From the NCBI GenBank assembly GCA_029782095.1, contig JAKOVL010000131.1:1-64000 (forward strand): a stretch of 64,000 nt of DNA, in the 5' to 3' direction. The DNA comes from Bacillota bacterium. Lineage in GTDB: Bacteria > Bacillota > Dethiobacteria > DTU022. Made by a program: the position numbers and the translations under genes. The stretch's first letter is position 1. Each line of letters starts with the position of its first letter. A model generated the notes under the pieces. It was not told where the DNA came from and did not search any database. It saw nothing but the letters and a program-made list of their open reading frames with translations. Of the stretch, positions 54,593 to 62,926 are shown one piece after another.

Positions 54593-55048
54593 TCAGCGGG
54601 CTTTCCGGGTGGTTTTTCGATCAAGGCAATAAAGGACATAGCCTGCGGTTAAGCCCCAGATCACCGCACCGATATGGTTGGACATTACACTCTCAATCGG
54701 CGTGGCATAAAGATCAGTAGTAGCTACAAATAACTTTGGTATGGCATAGAAGATAAAGCCGGCGTTAAAGCCCAGGATAGCCCCCTTTAACATTATTTTT
54801 TCATCCCCGATCAGCAGGACTAGAAAGGCAAAAATAATCCCCAGGAACCCTGACCAGATTAAATGAACCAGCAATGCGTAGGCGGCCTCGAGAAAATTAG
54901 CCGGCCTTTCGCCCAGGAGGAGGATAGCGCTCCAGTCCAGGTAGCGATGCGCGGAAAATGAAGCGAGATGAAAGGATAAGAGATCCCACGCCGTCATGGT
55001 GATGCCGCCGGCAACGCCTGCCGTAAAGCCCCTGAAAAACCTGTCCAT
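54593..55048 (-). CDS. Small multi-pass membrane protein, unknown
   Basis: Protein of 151 residues with four likely membrane helices: around 7-28 (GFTAGVAGGITMTAWDLLSF), 58-82 (ALLVHLIWSGFLGIIFAFLVLL), 88-108 (KGAILGFNAGFIFYAIPKL) and 122-142 (NHIGAVIWGLTAGYVLYCL). A basic tail ends it (RKTTRKAR). AGGGTGATTTG precedes ATG 55048. The layout resembles YqhR/YagU-like membrane proteins, but I cannot assign a family. It is transcribed alone and diverges from comM. Confidence 0.7.
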   Translation of the reverse strand: MDRFFRGFTAGVAGGITMTAWDLLSFHLASFSAHRYLDWSAILLLGERPANFLEAAYALLVHLIWSGFLGIIFAFLVLLIGDEKIMLKGAILGFNAGFIFYAIPKLFVATTDLYATPIESVMSNHIGAVIWGLTAGYVLYCLDRKTTRKAR

Positions 55049-55233
55049 CAAATCACCCTGTTCTATTTTTATATATTTTTCCCATTACTATTGGAATTAT
55101 CAAGGAAGAAGTGGACCTGAAAAGGAAAAGCTGTTGAAGCGGCACTCTATGCGTAAAAATCTGGCACTTTTTGCAGGAATTACAGCTAAAGCAGTCAAAT
55201 ATTACAAGAAATCACGAACCGGGAGGGGAAACG

Positions 55234-56769
55234 ATGCTGGCCAGGGTCTATTCCTGCACGGTGATAGGCATTGAGGGCATTCCGCTGGAGGTGGAGGTGG
55301 ACATCGCCGACGGGCTGCCCGCCTTTGATATTATCGGCCTGCCCGACGCCGCAGTTAAGGAAGCGCGGGAGCGGGTCAAGGCGGCCGTCCGCAACAGCGG
55401 CTTTAAGTTCCCCTATTGCCGGGTCACGGTCAACCTGGCCCCGGCGGAGTTAAAAAAGGAAGGATCATCCTTCGACCTGGCCATAGCCGCGGCGGTCCTG
55501 GCTGCCGGGGGCCAGATCCCCCAATCCGACCTCTTGCAAAGGGCGATCCTGGTGGGGGAGCTCTCACTGGACGGGAAGGTCCGCGGCATCTCCGGCGCCC
55601 TGGCCATTGCCGCGTCGCTGTCCCGCCACCCCCGCTTAAAGGATTATACCCTTTACCTGCCCGCCGTAAACAGCGCCGAGGCGGCCTTAATCGATCAGGT
55701 TGACGCCAGGGGTGTCACCACTTTAAGGGAACTGGCCGGCCATTTTTGTGAAGAGCACACCCTGCCCCGGGCCAGGACGCAGCTGGATCTCTGGCTTAAA
55801 GAAAGCCGCCCCGAGGTCGATTTTAGCGAGGTAAAGGGGCAGGAAACGGCAAAGCGGGCCCTGGAGATCGCCGCGGCTGGCGCCCACAACATTGCCCTTT
55901 ACGGCCCCCCGGGCAGCGGCAAGACCATGCTGGCACGGCGCCTGCCCACCATCCTTCCCGCCCCCGACCTGGAGGAGATCCTGGAGATTACCCGCATTCA
56001 CAGCGTGGCCGGCAAGCTTCCGCCAGGCAAACCCCTTCTGACCCGGCGCCCCTTTCGCAGCCCCCACCACAGCGCCTCCGCTGCCGGCATCATCGGCGGA
56101 GGCAAGGTGCCCCGGCCGGGAGAGGTGAGTCTGGCCCACCGGGGAGTGCTCTTCTTCGACGAACTGCCCGAGTACAGCCGCGATGTCCTGGAAGCCCTGC
56201 GCCAGCCGCTGGAAGACCGCTGCGTTACCGTTACCCGGGTTTCCGCCACCATCACTTACCCGGCTGATTTCATCTTTGTGGCGTCAATGAATCCCTGTCC
56301 GTGCGGCAATTACGGGGACCCCAGGCAAGAATGCCGCTGCAGCCCCACCCAGGTGCAGCGCTATCGCTCCCGCCTGTCGGGCCCCCTTTTGGACCGCATC
56401 GACCTGCAGGTGGAGGTGCCCCGCATCGACATCGCCCAGCTGGAGCAGAAGCGGAGCGGCGAAAGCTCGGAAGCCATCCGGGAGCGGGTGGTTAAGGCGC
56501 GGGAGATCCAGCGGCAGCGCTACAAAAGGGTTAAAATCCTGGCCAACTCGGGCCTGCGCGCCCGCCACTTCGAAAAATACTGCCCCATGACGAAAGAAGC
56601 CCGGCAGCTTCTGCACCGGGCCTTCGGGCAGCTTAATTTTTCCATGCGCGCCCACGACCGCATCATCAAGGTGGCCCGCACCATCGCCGACCTGGCCGGC
56701 GTTGACATTATCGAAGCCCCCCACATCGCCGAAGCGATCCAGTACCGCAGCCTCGACCGCCAAACGTGA
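55234..56769 (+). CDS. comM: ComM/YifB-family AAA ATPase (Mg-chelatase-like)
   Basis: AAA+ ATPase of 511 residues. An N-terminal Lon-protease-like domain (LARVYSCTVIGIEGIPLEVE, GLPAFDIIGLPDAAVKEA) is followed by the AAA core: Walker A YGPPGSGKTMLARRLP, sensor regions RPFRSPHHSASAAGIIGGG and LFFDELPEYSRDVLEAL, then CPCGNYGDPRQECRC and the C-terminal Mg-chelatase-type domain. In naturally transformable bacteria ComM is a helicase that widens recombination joints. GGGAGGGG lies before ATG 55234. The stop codon overlaps the left inverted repeat of the next element. Confidence 0.93.
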   Translation: MLARVYSCTVIGIEGIPLEVEVDIADGLPAFDIIGLPDAAVKEARERVKAAVRNSGFKFPYCRVTVNLAPAELKKEGSSFDLAIAAAVLAAGGQIPQSDLLQRAILVGELSLDGKVRGISGALAIAASLSRHPRLKDYTLYLPAVNSAEAALIDQVDARGVTTLRELAGHFCEEHTLPRARTQLDLWLKESRPEVDFSEVKGQETAKRALEIAAAGAHNIALYGPPGSGKTMLARRLPTILPAPDLEEILEITRIHSVAGKLPPGKPLLTRRPFRSPHHSASAAGIIGGGKVPRPGEVSLAHRGVLFFDELPEYSRDVLEALRQPLEDRCVTVTRVSATITYPADFIFVASMNPCPCGNYGDPRQECRCSPTQVQRYRSRLSGPLLDRIDLQVEVPRIDIAQLEQKRSGESSEAIRERVVKAREIQRQRYKRVKILANSGLRARHFEKYCPMTKEARQLLHRAFGQLNFSMRAHDRIIKVARTIADLAGVDIIEAPHIAEAIQYRSLDRQT

Positions 56770-57630
56770 CAATGGGGACGGGGCAATTTTGTCACATTTT
56801 CTAAATAAGCTGGTGATTGTATTATGAGCAGGCAGCCCAGGGTGAGAAGCGAAACGGGATTATACCATATAACTTTTAGAGGCATAAACAAACAAAATAT
56901 TTTTGAAGAAGACAAAGACTATCAAAAGCTTATGGAATTGCTGGTTAAGATAAAAAAAGAAATAGAATTCAAAATTTATGCCTATACATTTATGCCCAAC
57001 CACGTTCATTTGCTCTTTCAAGAAAAAGAAACAGGAGACAGCACTATTGCCATGCACAAATTGTTAACGACCTATGCCGGCTGGTATAATAAAAAATATG
57101 CTAGATGTGACAGCCTCTTTGGAAGCCGATTCGCCAGTAAACCGGTCGAGGAAGAGAAACATTTGTTTTCCTTGGTTAGATATATCCACCAAAACCCAAT
57201 CAGAGCCGGCATCGTCAGCAATATAAATGATTATAGATGGAGCAGCTTTCAAGATTATCTTTGTGGAAATGAATGGCCAGCAGTTCTTACAGATACTTCA
57301 TATTTATTGAGCTATTTATCAACAGACAAAGACGAGGCTATCCAAGATTTTATCAGATTACACAATGAAATGGTCACAGAAAACCATGAAATTGGTTACA
57401 GCCGCAGGATAACTGCTGAAGAAATCAGATCCAGGATAATGGCTATTTTGAATGGCAAAGAGCCTCATACCATAGCTTCATTGCCAAAGCATGAAAGAAA
57501 CTCTATCTTAAAGAGGCTAAGAGAAAAAGAAGGTTTCTCGATCAGGCAAATCGAAAGAGCAACAGGAATATCCAGGGGAATCATCTCAAGGATTAAATGA
57601 TGTGACAAAATTGCCCCGTCCCCAATGACA
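56767..57630 (+). mobile_element. Y1-transposase (REP/RAYT-like) element with 30-bp inverted ends
   Basis: The left end (56767-56796) reads TGACAATGGGGACGGGG then CAATTTTGTCACA; the right end (57601-57630) is its reverse complement with 28 of 30 bases equal. Each end is itself a small hairpin: TGACAA/TTGTCA arms around the GGGGACGG core. One AT-rich transposase gene lies between. The left end begins exactly at the comM stop codon, so insertion did not harm comM. Confidence 0.8.
56824..57600 (+). CDS. Y1 (HUH) transposase, REP-associated type
   Basis: Single-strand transposase/nuclease of the Y1_Tnp family, 258 residues. The HUH pair lies in TFMPNHVHLLFQE, and the catalytic Tyr is probably in KLLTTYAGWYNKKYA. 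LFGSRFASKPVEEEKHLFSLVRYIHQNPIRAGIV is the segment typical of REP-associated transposases (RAYT). A C-terminal helix-turn-helix (KEGFSIRQIERATGISRGIISRI) extends it. The gene is much richer in A+T than its neighbours, which suggests transfer. The right inverted repeat starts right after the stop. Confidence 0.88.
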   Translation: MSRQPRVRSETGLYHITFRGINKQNIFEEDKDYQKLMELLVKIKKEIEFKIYAYTFMPNHVHLLFQEKETGDSTIAMHKLLTTYAGWYNKKYARCDSLFGSRFASKPVEEEKHLFSLVRYIHQNPIRAGIVSNINDYRWSSFQDYLCGNEWPAVLTDTSYLLSYLSTDKDEAIQDFIRLHNEMVTENHEIGYSRRITAEEIRSRIMAILNGKEPHTIASLPKHERNSILKRLREKEGFSIRQIERATGISRGIISRIK

Positions 57631-57744
57631 CAAATGTAACCATAGACATACATTGAGAATATAGTATAGGGTAAGGCTTATCCTTATGGAAAGTAATATG
57701 GTGTCTGTCTAATGAAGACATGCCAGAAAGGAGTTAAAAGTTTT

Positions 57745-58587
57745 TTGAATTTGGACAGTCAAACACCGGAGGAAAACTGGAAACCACAAGATACTATTAC
57801 CAATGGCCGCCTTCAGGAAATTCGCTTTTGGGTAACGATCATGAAAGAACACTCCCTGTTTATTGCGGCCGGCTTACCCTGCGATCAACCCCAGTTAATT
57901 GCGGAGGCTCGCGCCTTTTTTCAGCGCTTTAAAGCCCTGGAAGCCAAAGTGAAGCATGCAACAGTTATTGGCCCCAAGCTGCTGGCGGAGATCATCAACG
58001 CGGTCAAGGCTTTGATTGCTTTCAAACGCGGGCTCCTTAAAATGATTCTCCAGTGCCAGATACGGACTGCCATATTGCCGCTGTTCCTTGATCATATTAC
58101 CCGTGAAGCCATCCACTTCTTGGAGATACTGGTCAATCCGCCAAAACCGGTGAACTCTATACGACAAATTCTAGAGAGGGCTGTATTCTGGCTGCGTATT
58201 ATGAAAGAGCATATCGAGTTTATCATTCACTTGCTTGATCCTTCTGAACGCCAGCTTATCGAACAGGCCGAAGCGTTCCTGGAGGTATTTCGCAGGTTGC
58301 TGGAGACAGCCCGCGACCTGGAGTCAATGTCGGAAGCGGATCCCCGGTTTTTCAATGCCGCTGTACGGTTTATCTTCGAAGTAAATGACCGAACCAACGA
58401 ACTTCGCGATTTTAAAGCGCTGGCCCATGAGCTGGTTGTCCTCTGCCGGGTGCTGAGCATTATTCCGGATCCTGTTGTCACCGACCACGTTCGCAGGGAA
58501 GCAGATAAATTTCTAAAAGAGCTTGAAGCATTCAAGTCTGTAACGAATATCTGTGAATCATTACAGTCTCAAAATGCAAATAATTAA
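57745..58587 (+). CDS. DUF2935-type helical protein with internal duplication
   Basis: All-helical protein of about 280 residues. Two related halves start with RFWVTIMKEHSLFIAAGL (about residue 27) and VFWLRIMKEHIEFIIHLL (about 152), each a helical bundle. His/Glu pairs in KEHSLFI and KEHIEFI recall the ferritin-like pattern of DUF2935 proteins in spore-forming Clostridia, but metal binding is not proven. TTG 57745 is chosen because AAAGGAGTT lies 9 bases upstream; ATG 57712 has none. Followed by a strong terminator. Confidence 0.78.
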   Translation: MNLDSQTPEENWKPQDTITNGRLQEIRFWVTIMKEHSLFIAAGLPCDQPQLIAEARAFFQRFKALEAKVKHATVIGPKLLAEIINAVKALIAFKRGLLKMILQCQIRTAILPLFLDHITREAIHFLEILVNPPKPVNSIRQILERAVFWLRIMKEHIEFIIHLLDPSERQLIEQAEAFLEVFRRLLETARDLESMSEADPRFFNAAVRFIFEVNDRTNELRDFKALAHELVVLCRVLSIIPDPVVTDHVRREADKFLKELEAFKSVTNICESLQSQNANN

Positions 58588-58612
58588 CCGGGATTCACAG
58601 GTTCATAATAAC

Positions 58613-58655
58613 GGCCGGAGGTTTAAACTTTAAACCATCCGGCCTAATTTTTTTT
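58613..58655 (+). terminator. Intrinsic terminator of the DUF2935 gene
   Basis: GGCCGGAGGTTTAA and TTAAACCATCCGGCC pair (one bulge), followed by TAATTTTTTTT at 58645-58655. Confidence 0.9.
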
Positions 58656-58840
58656 GATGAATGCATTGATTAATGAAAAAATTATTTCGGAATAAATGGC
58701 TCAATCTAACCTGCAGACAATTCTTTTGATCATAGGATATCAGGATGGATAAACAATAAAATGACAGCTTCTTCTACAGTAGCCGCCCGGTCAAGAGCTG
58801 TTAAAGCAGCGGAGCCATTTGCGGCTGCTGTCCGCGACGA

Positions 58841-59242
58841 TCAGCGCGCATACTTGCGGAAGGTGCTTACCAGAGCCTGCTGCGGCAGCTTTTGGAGCAA
58901 CTCTTTGGGAATTTCTCCGGGGCTTAAGGCCTTCGCTCCACGGGGCCGCAATATTTTGACCCGGATCGCCTCCATAATGCGGGCCAAATCCAGGTCTTTG
59001 ATACACCTGGCGCCGCAGGTGAAGCAGGAGGCGCAAATCCAGGGGGTTTTACTGTTAATCAGCTTCTCTTCCTGCCCCATCTGCAGGTAGAGCAATACCT
59101 CCCGGGGGAGCAGGTCCATGGCCGAAACAACCGGGCACCCGGCCGTGCATTTCCCGCATTGAATGCACTTGTAAAAGTCCTGGCCGCTTCTTTCCATAAT
59201 TTCGCTGTGCAGCTTCTTCACTGGGTTGCCCTGTTTTTGCAT
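58841..59242 (-). CDS. HdrC-like iron-sulfur protein
   Basis: Iron-sulfur protein of 133 residues like the C subunit of heterodisulfide reductase. Two 4Fe-4S sites: CIQCGKCTAGCP (about residue 26) and CASCFTCGARC (about residue 70). It passes electrons to HdrB-type subunits. The start overlaps the upstream hdrB-like stop as TAATG, so the pair is coupled. No hdrA gene lies nearby. In non-methanogens such pairs act with flavoproteins or hydrogenases on unknown thiols or quinones. Confidence 0.86.
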   Translation of the reverse strand: MQKQGNPVKKLHSEIMERSGQDFYKCIQCGKCTAGCPVVSAMDLLPREVLLYLQMGQEEKLINSKTPWICASCFTCGARCIKDLDLARIMEAIRVKILRPRGAKALSPGEIPKELLQKLPQQALVSTFRKYAR

Positions 59243-60039
59243 TAGCTCATAACCTCCTGCTCTTCCAGGTTTAGCGCTGCCGCCAGGGGTTCGCTGAAAA
59301 AGGAGATCTTCAACTTCCCATCTTTAACCGCGGGTGTTTGTTCCAGGTTGTAGCGGCAGAGGGGGCAGGCGGTGGTCAATTCTTCCGCCCCGTATTCCAG
59401 CGCCATGTCAACGATCTTATTTGCGGTGTCTTCCATAACCTGCTGCTCCGTTACCGCCAGGTATGCCCCGCAGCACTTGTTGCGAAAAGGAAAGGTAATC
59501 ACTTCCGCTCCCAGGGCCTGCAGGAAGTCCTCCATAATGCGGGGCTTTTCCGGGTTGTCAAAGGCCATTTCCTTGGCCGGGCGCAGCAGCATGCATCCGT
59601 AATAAGCCGCCAAACGGCGCCCTTCCAGGGGTGCTCTAACCTTTTCTTTAAGCGCCTCCCAGCCCAGTTCATCCCGTAAAAGTTCCAGGTAGTGCAGTAC
59701 CGGCGTTTCCCCGGGATACTCCTGCTCCAGGCTGTAGCTCACCTTATCCCTGGCGTCTTTATCCGCAGCCAGCCTTACCCCGGTGCGCTTGAGCACATGA
59801 TGGCAGGCGGAGCACAGGGTAACCACGGGCTTCTGTTGGGCCTTATACAGCGCCCTGGCCGGCGAAACCAGGGTTATAAGCTCATCTTCGGCCAGGGGAA
59901 AAACTGCACCGCAGCACTGCCATTCGTCGATCTCTTTAAGGGGCAGCCCCAGAGCAGCAGCAGCTGTTAAAGCTGTTTTTTCCATGATGGAAGCTGTTTT
60001 ATCCTTGAGGGTGCACCCCGGGAAGTAGAGGTAATCCAA
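59242..60039 (-). CDS. HdrB-like protein with two CCG domains
   Basis: Subunit B type of heterodisulfide reductase, 265 residues. It has two cysteine-rich CCG domains: YFPGCTLK, WQCCGAVFPL, LCSACHHVL and then YYGCMLLRP, NKCCGAYLA, ACPLCRYNL. These hold the non-cubane clusters that reduce disulfides in methanogens. The TTG start at 60039 has TGGAGGTG about 8 bases upstream. With the coupled HdrC-like gene it forms a minimal HdrBC pair; its substrate in this organism is unknown. Confidence 0.87.
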   Translation of the reverse strand: MDYLYFPGCTLKDKTASIMEKTALTAAAALGLPLKEIDEWQCCGAVFPLAEDELITLVSPARALYKAQQKPVVTLCSACHHVLKRTGVRLAADKDARDKVSYSLEQEYPGETPVLHYLELLRDELGWEALKEKVRAPLEGRRLAAYYGCMLLRPAKEMAFDNPEKPRIMEDFLQALGAEVITFPFRNKCCGAYLAVTEQQVMEDTANKIVDMALEYGAEELTTACPLCRYNLEQTPAVKDGKLKISFFSEPLAAALNLEEQEVMS

Positions 60040-60346
60040 ATCTTACACCTCCAGAGCTTTTTTATCAATTGCTGCAGTTTGTAATTTTATAAATTCATTA
60101 TAACACATGTAAATATTCTTTTTACGACTATTGTTCCGATTCAGGCGCCGCCGCGCTGCCGTCCCAGCTCTCCCCGTTGAAAAAATGTATCGATTATTAT
60201 AGACATCATTCTCTTTTTAGGAGACAAAAACCTTTTACCGGCGCACAAAATTTTTGTTTTTTCAGTAAGGGAGCAGTTGGCATCTGCCTATACTAATAAG
60301 GCCTTCGCCTGCGGCATATAAATTTTACCAGGGGGAGGATATTCCA
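60040..60346. other. Divergent promoter region
   Basis: About 307 bases between the hdrB-like gene and the MBL-fold gene. A TATAAT -10 on the minus strand (60102-60097) could drive hdrBC, but I see no good -35. The rest is AT-rich with no gene. Confidence 0.4.
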
Positions 60347-61159
60347 ATGAAAAATAAGCGTTTCCTGCGGTTGATTGGGGCTGCACTGGCAGTGATGGTG
60401 CTGTTCTGCGGCTGCGGGACCCGGGAGGAAGCAAAGGAGAAGCTGGAACAGGGCCAGGAGGAGCTGCAGCCGGAACCTCCGCTTACTCTAACTTACCTGG
60501 GCCAGGCTGCTTTTGAGCTAAATTATATGGTTAAGATTCTGATGGATCCGTACAGCCCCAGCCTCGGGTACGGTACCATCGCCACGGAAGCCGACCTGGT
60601 TACGGTCAGCCACAACCATTTTGATCACGATTATGTTGAAGGGGGCGGCCCCAACGCCGTAACCCTTTATGGCGTGGACCGGGACAGCGGCGACTGGAAC
60701 CGGATTGTACACCATTTTGCCGGCCTGAACATTTACACCGTGGGCACCTACCATGATGACCGGGAAGGGGCGTGGCTGGGAAAAAACAGCATCTTTGTAG
60801 TGGAGACGGCGATCCTGCGCCTGGCCCACCTGGGCGACCTGGGGCACCTCCTGGGAGAAGAGGAGAAGGAGCTGCTCGGCTCCATCGATATCCTGCTCAT
60901 CCCTGTAGGCGGCCATTATACCCTGCCGCCCGACAAGGCGCTGCAGCTAATTGAAGAGCTGGCCCCGGCGGTGGCCATACCGATGCATTACCGCAGCGAA
61001 CACTTCCCTGAGCGAAACCTGGGCACCCTGGCCGATTTCTTAAACCTGGAGCTGCCCTTTCCGGTGATCCACCAGGGGCACACGGTCCAGTTCGAAGCCG
61101 GAACGCTGCCGCAGTCAACCGAAATCTGGGTCATGTCTTACCGGCAGCCGGAGCGGTGA
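60347..61159 (+). CDS. Exported metallo-beta-lactamase-fold hydrolase (UlaG-like, probable lipoprotein)
   Basis: Protein of 270 residues. The N-terminus has a basic start and hydrophobic core ending in MVLFCGCGTREE; Cys 21 or 23 may be lipidated although the lipobox is not standard. The MBL domain reads LTYLGQAAFELNY, VSHNHFDHDYV (H-x-H-x-D-H), LAHLGDLGH, IPVGGHYTLPPDKA and IPMHYRSEH, like UlaG-type enzymes. Substrate unknown. GGGGGAGG lies before ATG 60347. Confidence 0.86.
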   Translation: MKNKRFLRLIGAALAVMVLFCGCGTREEAKEKLEQGQEELQPEPPLTLTYLGQAAFELNYMVKILMDPYSPSLGYGTIATEADLVTVSHNHFDHDYVEGGGPNAVTLYGVDRDSGDWNRIVHHFAGLNIYTVGTYHDDREGAWLGKNSIFVVETAILRLAHLGDLGHLLGEEEKELLGSIDILLIPVGGHYTLPPDKALQLIEELAPAVAIPMHYRSEHFPERNLGTLADFLNLELPFPVIHQGHTVQFEAGTLPQSTEIWVMSYRQPER

Positions 61160-61211
61160 TTGCTGCTCCGCCGAAAAAACAGCGCGGCGGCCGCCACCCC
61201 CGGTATAGTTT

Positions 61212-61688
61212 CTATCCCGGAATTCCTGCCGCCGTCCAGGCCAAATCAACCGCCTCGCCGGGGCTGGCGGCATGGACGATTCCTCCCTCCAGGGGGCAGG
61301 GCGGCTTTATGATCCAGGTTTTGAGACCGATGACAGGCTTGCCCATTTTAAGGGCCAGGGCCACCTCGGAAAGGGTGCCGTATTCACCGCCCACGGCGAT
61401 TAACGCATCGGCAGTCCGGGCGATGATGGCGTTGCGGGCTTCGCCCAGGCCAGTCGCTACGGCCATGGTGAGATAGCGGTTGCCGCCGCGCGGGTCATGG
61501 CCTGGCAAAATGCCCAGCGCCGCCCCTCCGGCACTGCGGGCTCCTTTGGCAGCCGCTTCCATGACCCCGCTCCCGCCGCCGCAGATGAGCACACCCCCGC
61601 GCCGGGCAATTTCCGCGCCCGTTTCCTCGGCCAGGGCGGCGATCTCTCCATTGCAGCGGGAAGCGCCAACTACCGCAATATAAATCAT
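61212..61688 (-). CDS. LOG/TIGR00725-like nucleotide-binding protein
   Basis: Rossmann-fold protein of 158 residues from ATG 61688 (AAGGAGGAGCAGCC upstream). VVGASRCNGEIAAL, LICGGGSGVMEAAAKGA and VGGEYGTLSEVALALKMGKPVIGL match the TIGR00725 branch of the LOG superfamily. Some LOG proteins cleave cytokinin ribotides or other nucleoside monophosphates; the function of this branch is not known. It converges with the MBL-fold gene. Confidence 0.85.
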   Translation of the reverse strand: MIYIAVVGASRCNGEIAALAEETGAEIARRGGVLICGGGSGVMEAAAKGARSAGGAALGILPGHDPRGGNRYLTMAVATGLGEARNAIIARTADALIAVGGEYGTLSEVALALKMGKPVIGLKTWIIKPPCPLEGGIVHAASPGEAVDLAWTAAGIPG

Positions 61689-61813
61689 GGCTGCTCCTCC
61701 TTCCGCCACCAGTATAGCACACCGGAACCGCGGTGAATAATAGGCTCATCACTAGAAAAGGGCAGGGGGATAAAGTGCCCGCAGGTGCGGCAGCCCAAAT
61801 TGTTATAAAAAAA

Positions 61814-61839
61814 GGAGGCCTCCCTCGGGGACGGCCTCC
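61814..61839 (-). terminator. Intrinsic terminator of the short sleB-like gene
   Basis: GGAGGCC (61814-61820) and GGCCTCC (61833-61839) pair; on the minus strand the stem is followed by TTTTTTT. Confidence 0.88.
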
Positions 61840-61845
61840 ATCTGT

Positions 61846-62250
61846 TTATCGGAAAAAGACGTGGTTGCCTATTTTCTTAGTGACCGGGCGGCTGCGCACC
61901 CATTGATCATCGGTTAAATCGGGGTTATAAAAACCGGTGGCGCCACCTGTAGGATCCAAGCCCGAAAGCGCCAGGCGGACGGCCCGGTATGCGCTATCAT
62001 TGGCCGGCAAGTTGATCCGGCCGTCAAGAACCGGCGAGTACTGGTAACAGCCATCTATAACCTGCAGGATTACTTCCTTTATCGTATCAGGGTAACGCGA
62101 ATCTTTAACCCTGTTTAACACCGATGCAGCCACCGCCACCTGGCCCACGAAAGGTTCCCCGGCCGCTTCGGCATGCACCAGCCGGGCAAACACGTCCATC
62201 TCTTCCGGGGACAACCTGGGCGGCACCTTTGCTTTTTCTTTTCCGCTCAA
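61846..62250 (-). CDS. SleB/CwlJ-type cell-wall hydrolase, no signal peptide
   Basis: Hydrolase_2 domain protein of 134 residues. LVHAEAAGEPFVGQVAVAASVLNRVKD holds the catalytic Glu; YQYSPVLDGRIN and TGFYNPDLTDDQWVRS and the end KIGNHVFFR are family-typical. In spores such enzymes act on the cortex peptidoglycan during germination. Lacking a signal peptide it is like CwlJ, made in the mother cell. TTG 62250 is preceded by GGGAGG. It is about 60% identical by eye to the domain of the LysM copy at 62927. Confidence 0.9.
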   Translation of the reverse strand: MSGKEKAKVPPRLSPEEMDVFARLVHAEAAGEPFVGQVAVAASVLNRVKDSRYPDTIKEVILQVIDGCYQYSPVLDGRINLPANDSAYRAVRLALSGLDPTGGATGFYNPDLTDDQWVRSRPVTKKIGNHVFFR

Positions 62251-62366
62251 TAGGAAAGCCTCCCTTAATTCTAAGCGATATAAGCGGCGGCAGCAGGACA
62301 GCCCGTTATCAGCCGCACACTCGCTTACATCAATATTGTATGTACATGTCCGTTAACGGTTACAAA

Positions 62367-62741
62367 CTATTCCTCTAAAGTTTTTAGCGATAGAATATGC
62401 AGCGTAACGGCGGAAGCAATAAGCAGCAGTAAAAGTCGAATGGACCAGTGATCGAAAACTAGAAACACCGATAAGAGAATGGTGGTCCAAAGAAGGATCA
62501 GGGCGGTAATTTTCACCTTTAACGGTATCGCCTTTTTTTCCTGGTAATTACTGATGTATTTGCCAAATAATTTGTTCGTAACGAGCCAGCGATAAAACTT
62601 TGGCGAGCTATGGACATAGCAGGCTGCCGCCAAAAGCAAAAATGGCGTTGTGGGCAGCACCGGCAAAAAAATGCCCATGAGGCCCAGTCCCACAGAAATG
62701 GTCCCAGCAGCAATCAAAAATAACTTTTTTAATGCGAGCAT
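62367..62741 (-). CDS. YbaN/DUF454 inner-membrane protein
   Basis: Small membrane protein of 124 residues. The family signature LGLMGIFLPVLPTTPFLLLAAACY covers the first helix pair; SPKFYRWLVTNKLFGKYISNY is the loop, and two further helices follow (ITALILLWTTILLSVFLVF, SIRLLLLLIASAVTLHIL). Function unknown. GGGAAGG is upstream. Lies between the two sleB-like genes in the same direction. Confidence 0.88.
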   Translation of the reverse strand: MLALKKLFLIAAGTISVGLGLMGIFLPVLPTTPFLLLAAACYVHSSPKFYRWLVTNKLFGKYISNYQEKKAIPLKVKITALILLWTTILLSVFLVFDHWSIRLLLLLIASAVTLHILSLKTLEE

Positions 62742-62876
62742 TTTCGAAGGACCTTCCCCATATACCTTCTCTTCTTCTTAACTTCGCTGTATTATAATAC
62801 ATAATAAACGTCATGTTCAACAACCTGTAAACAGGGCGCGGCCGGCGGGGAATTATTTTAGATAACAAAACAAAAT

Positions 62877-62904
62877 AGGGGGCTGTCTCAAAGGGCAGCC
62901 CCCT
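62877..62904 (-). terminator. Terminator of the LysM-SleB gene
   Basis: AGGGGGCTGTC and GGCAGCCCCCT pair across a short loop; on the minus strand ATTTTGTTTTG follows. Confidence 0.8.
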
Positions 62905-62926
62905 GGAATCATGATGAGGGGATAGT

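Noticed and set aside
61828-61835. GGGGACGG in the sleB terminator as another REP-like core
   Set aside because: It is part of a normal terminator stem without the flanking inverted arms, so the match is probably chance.
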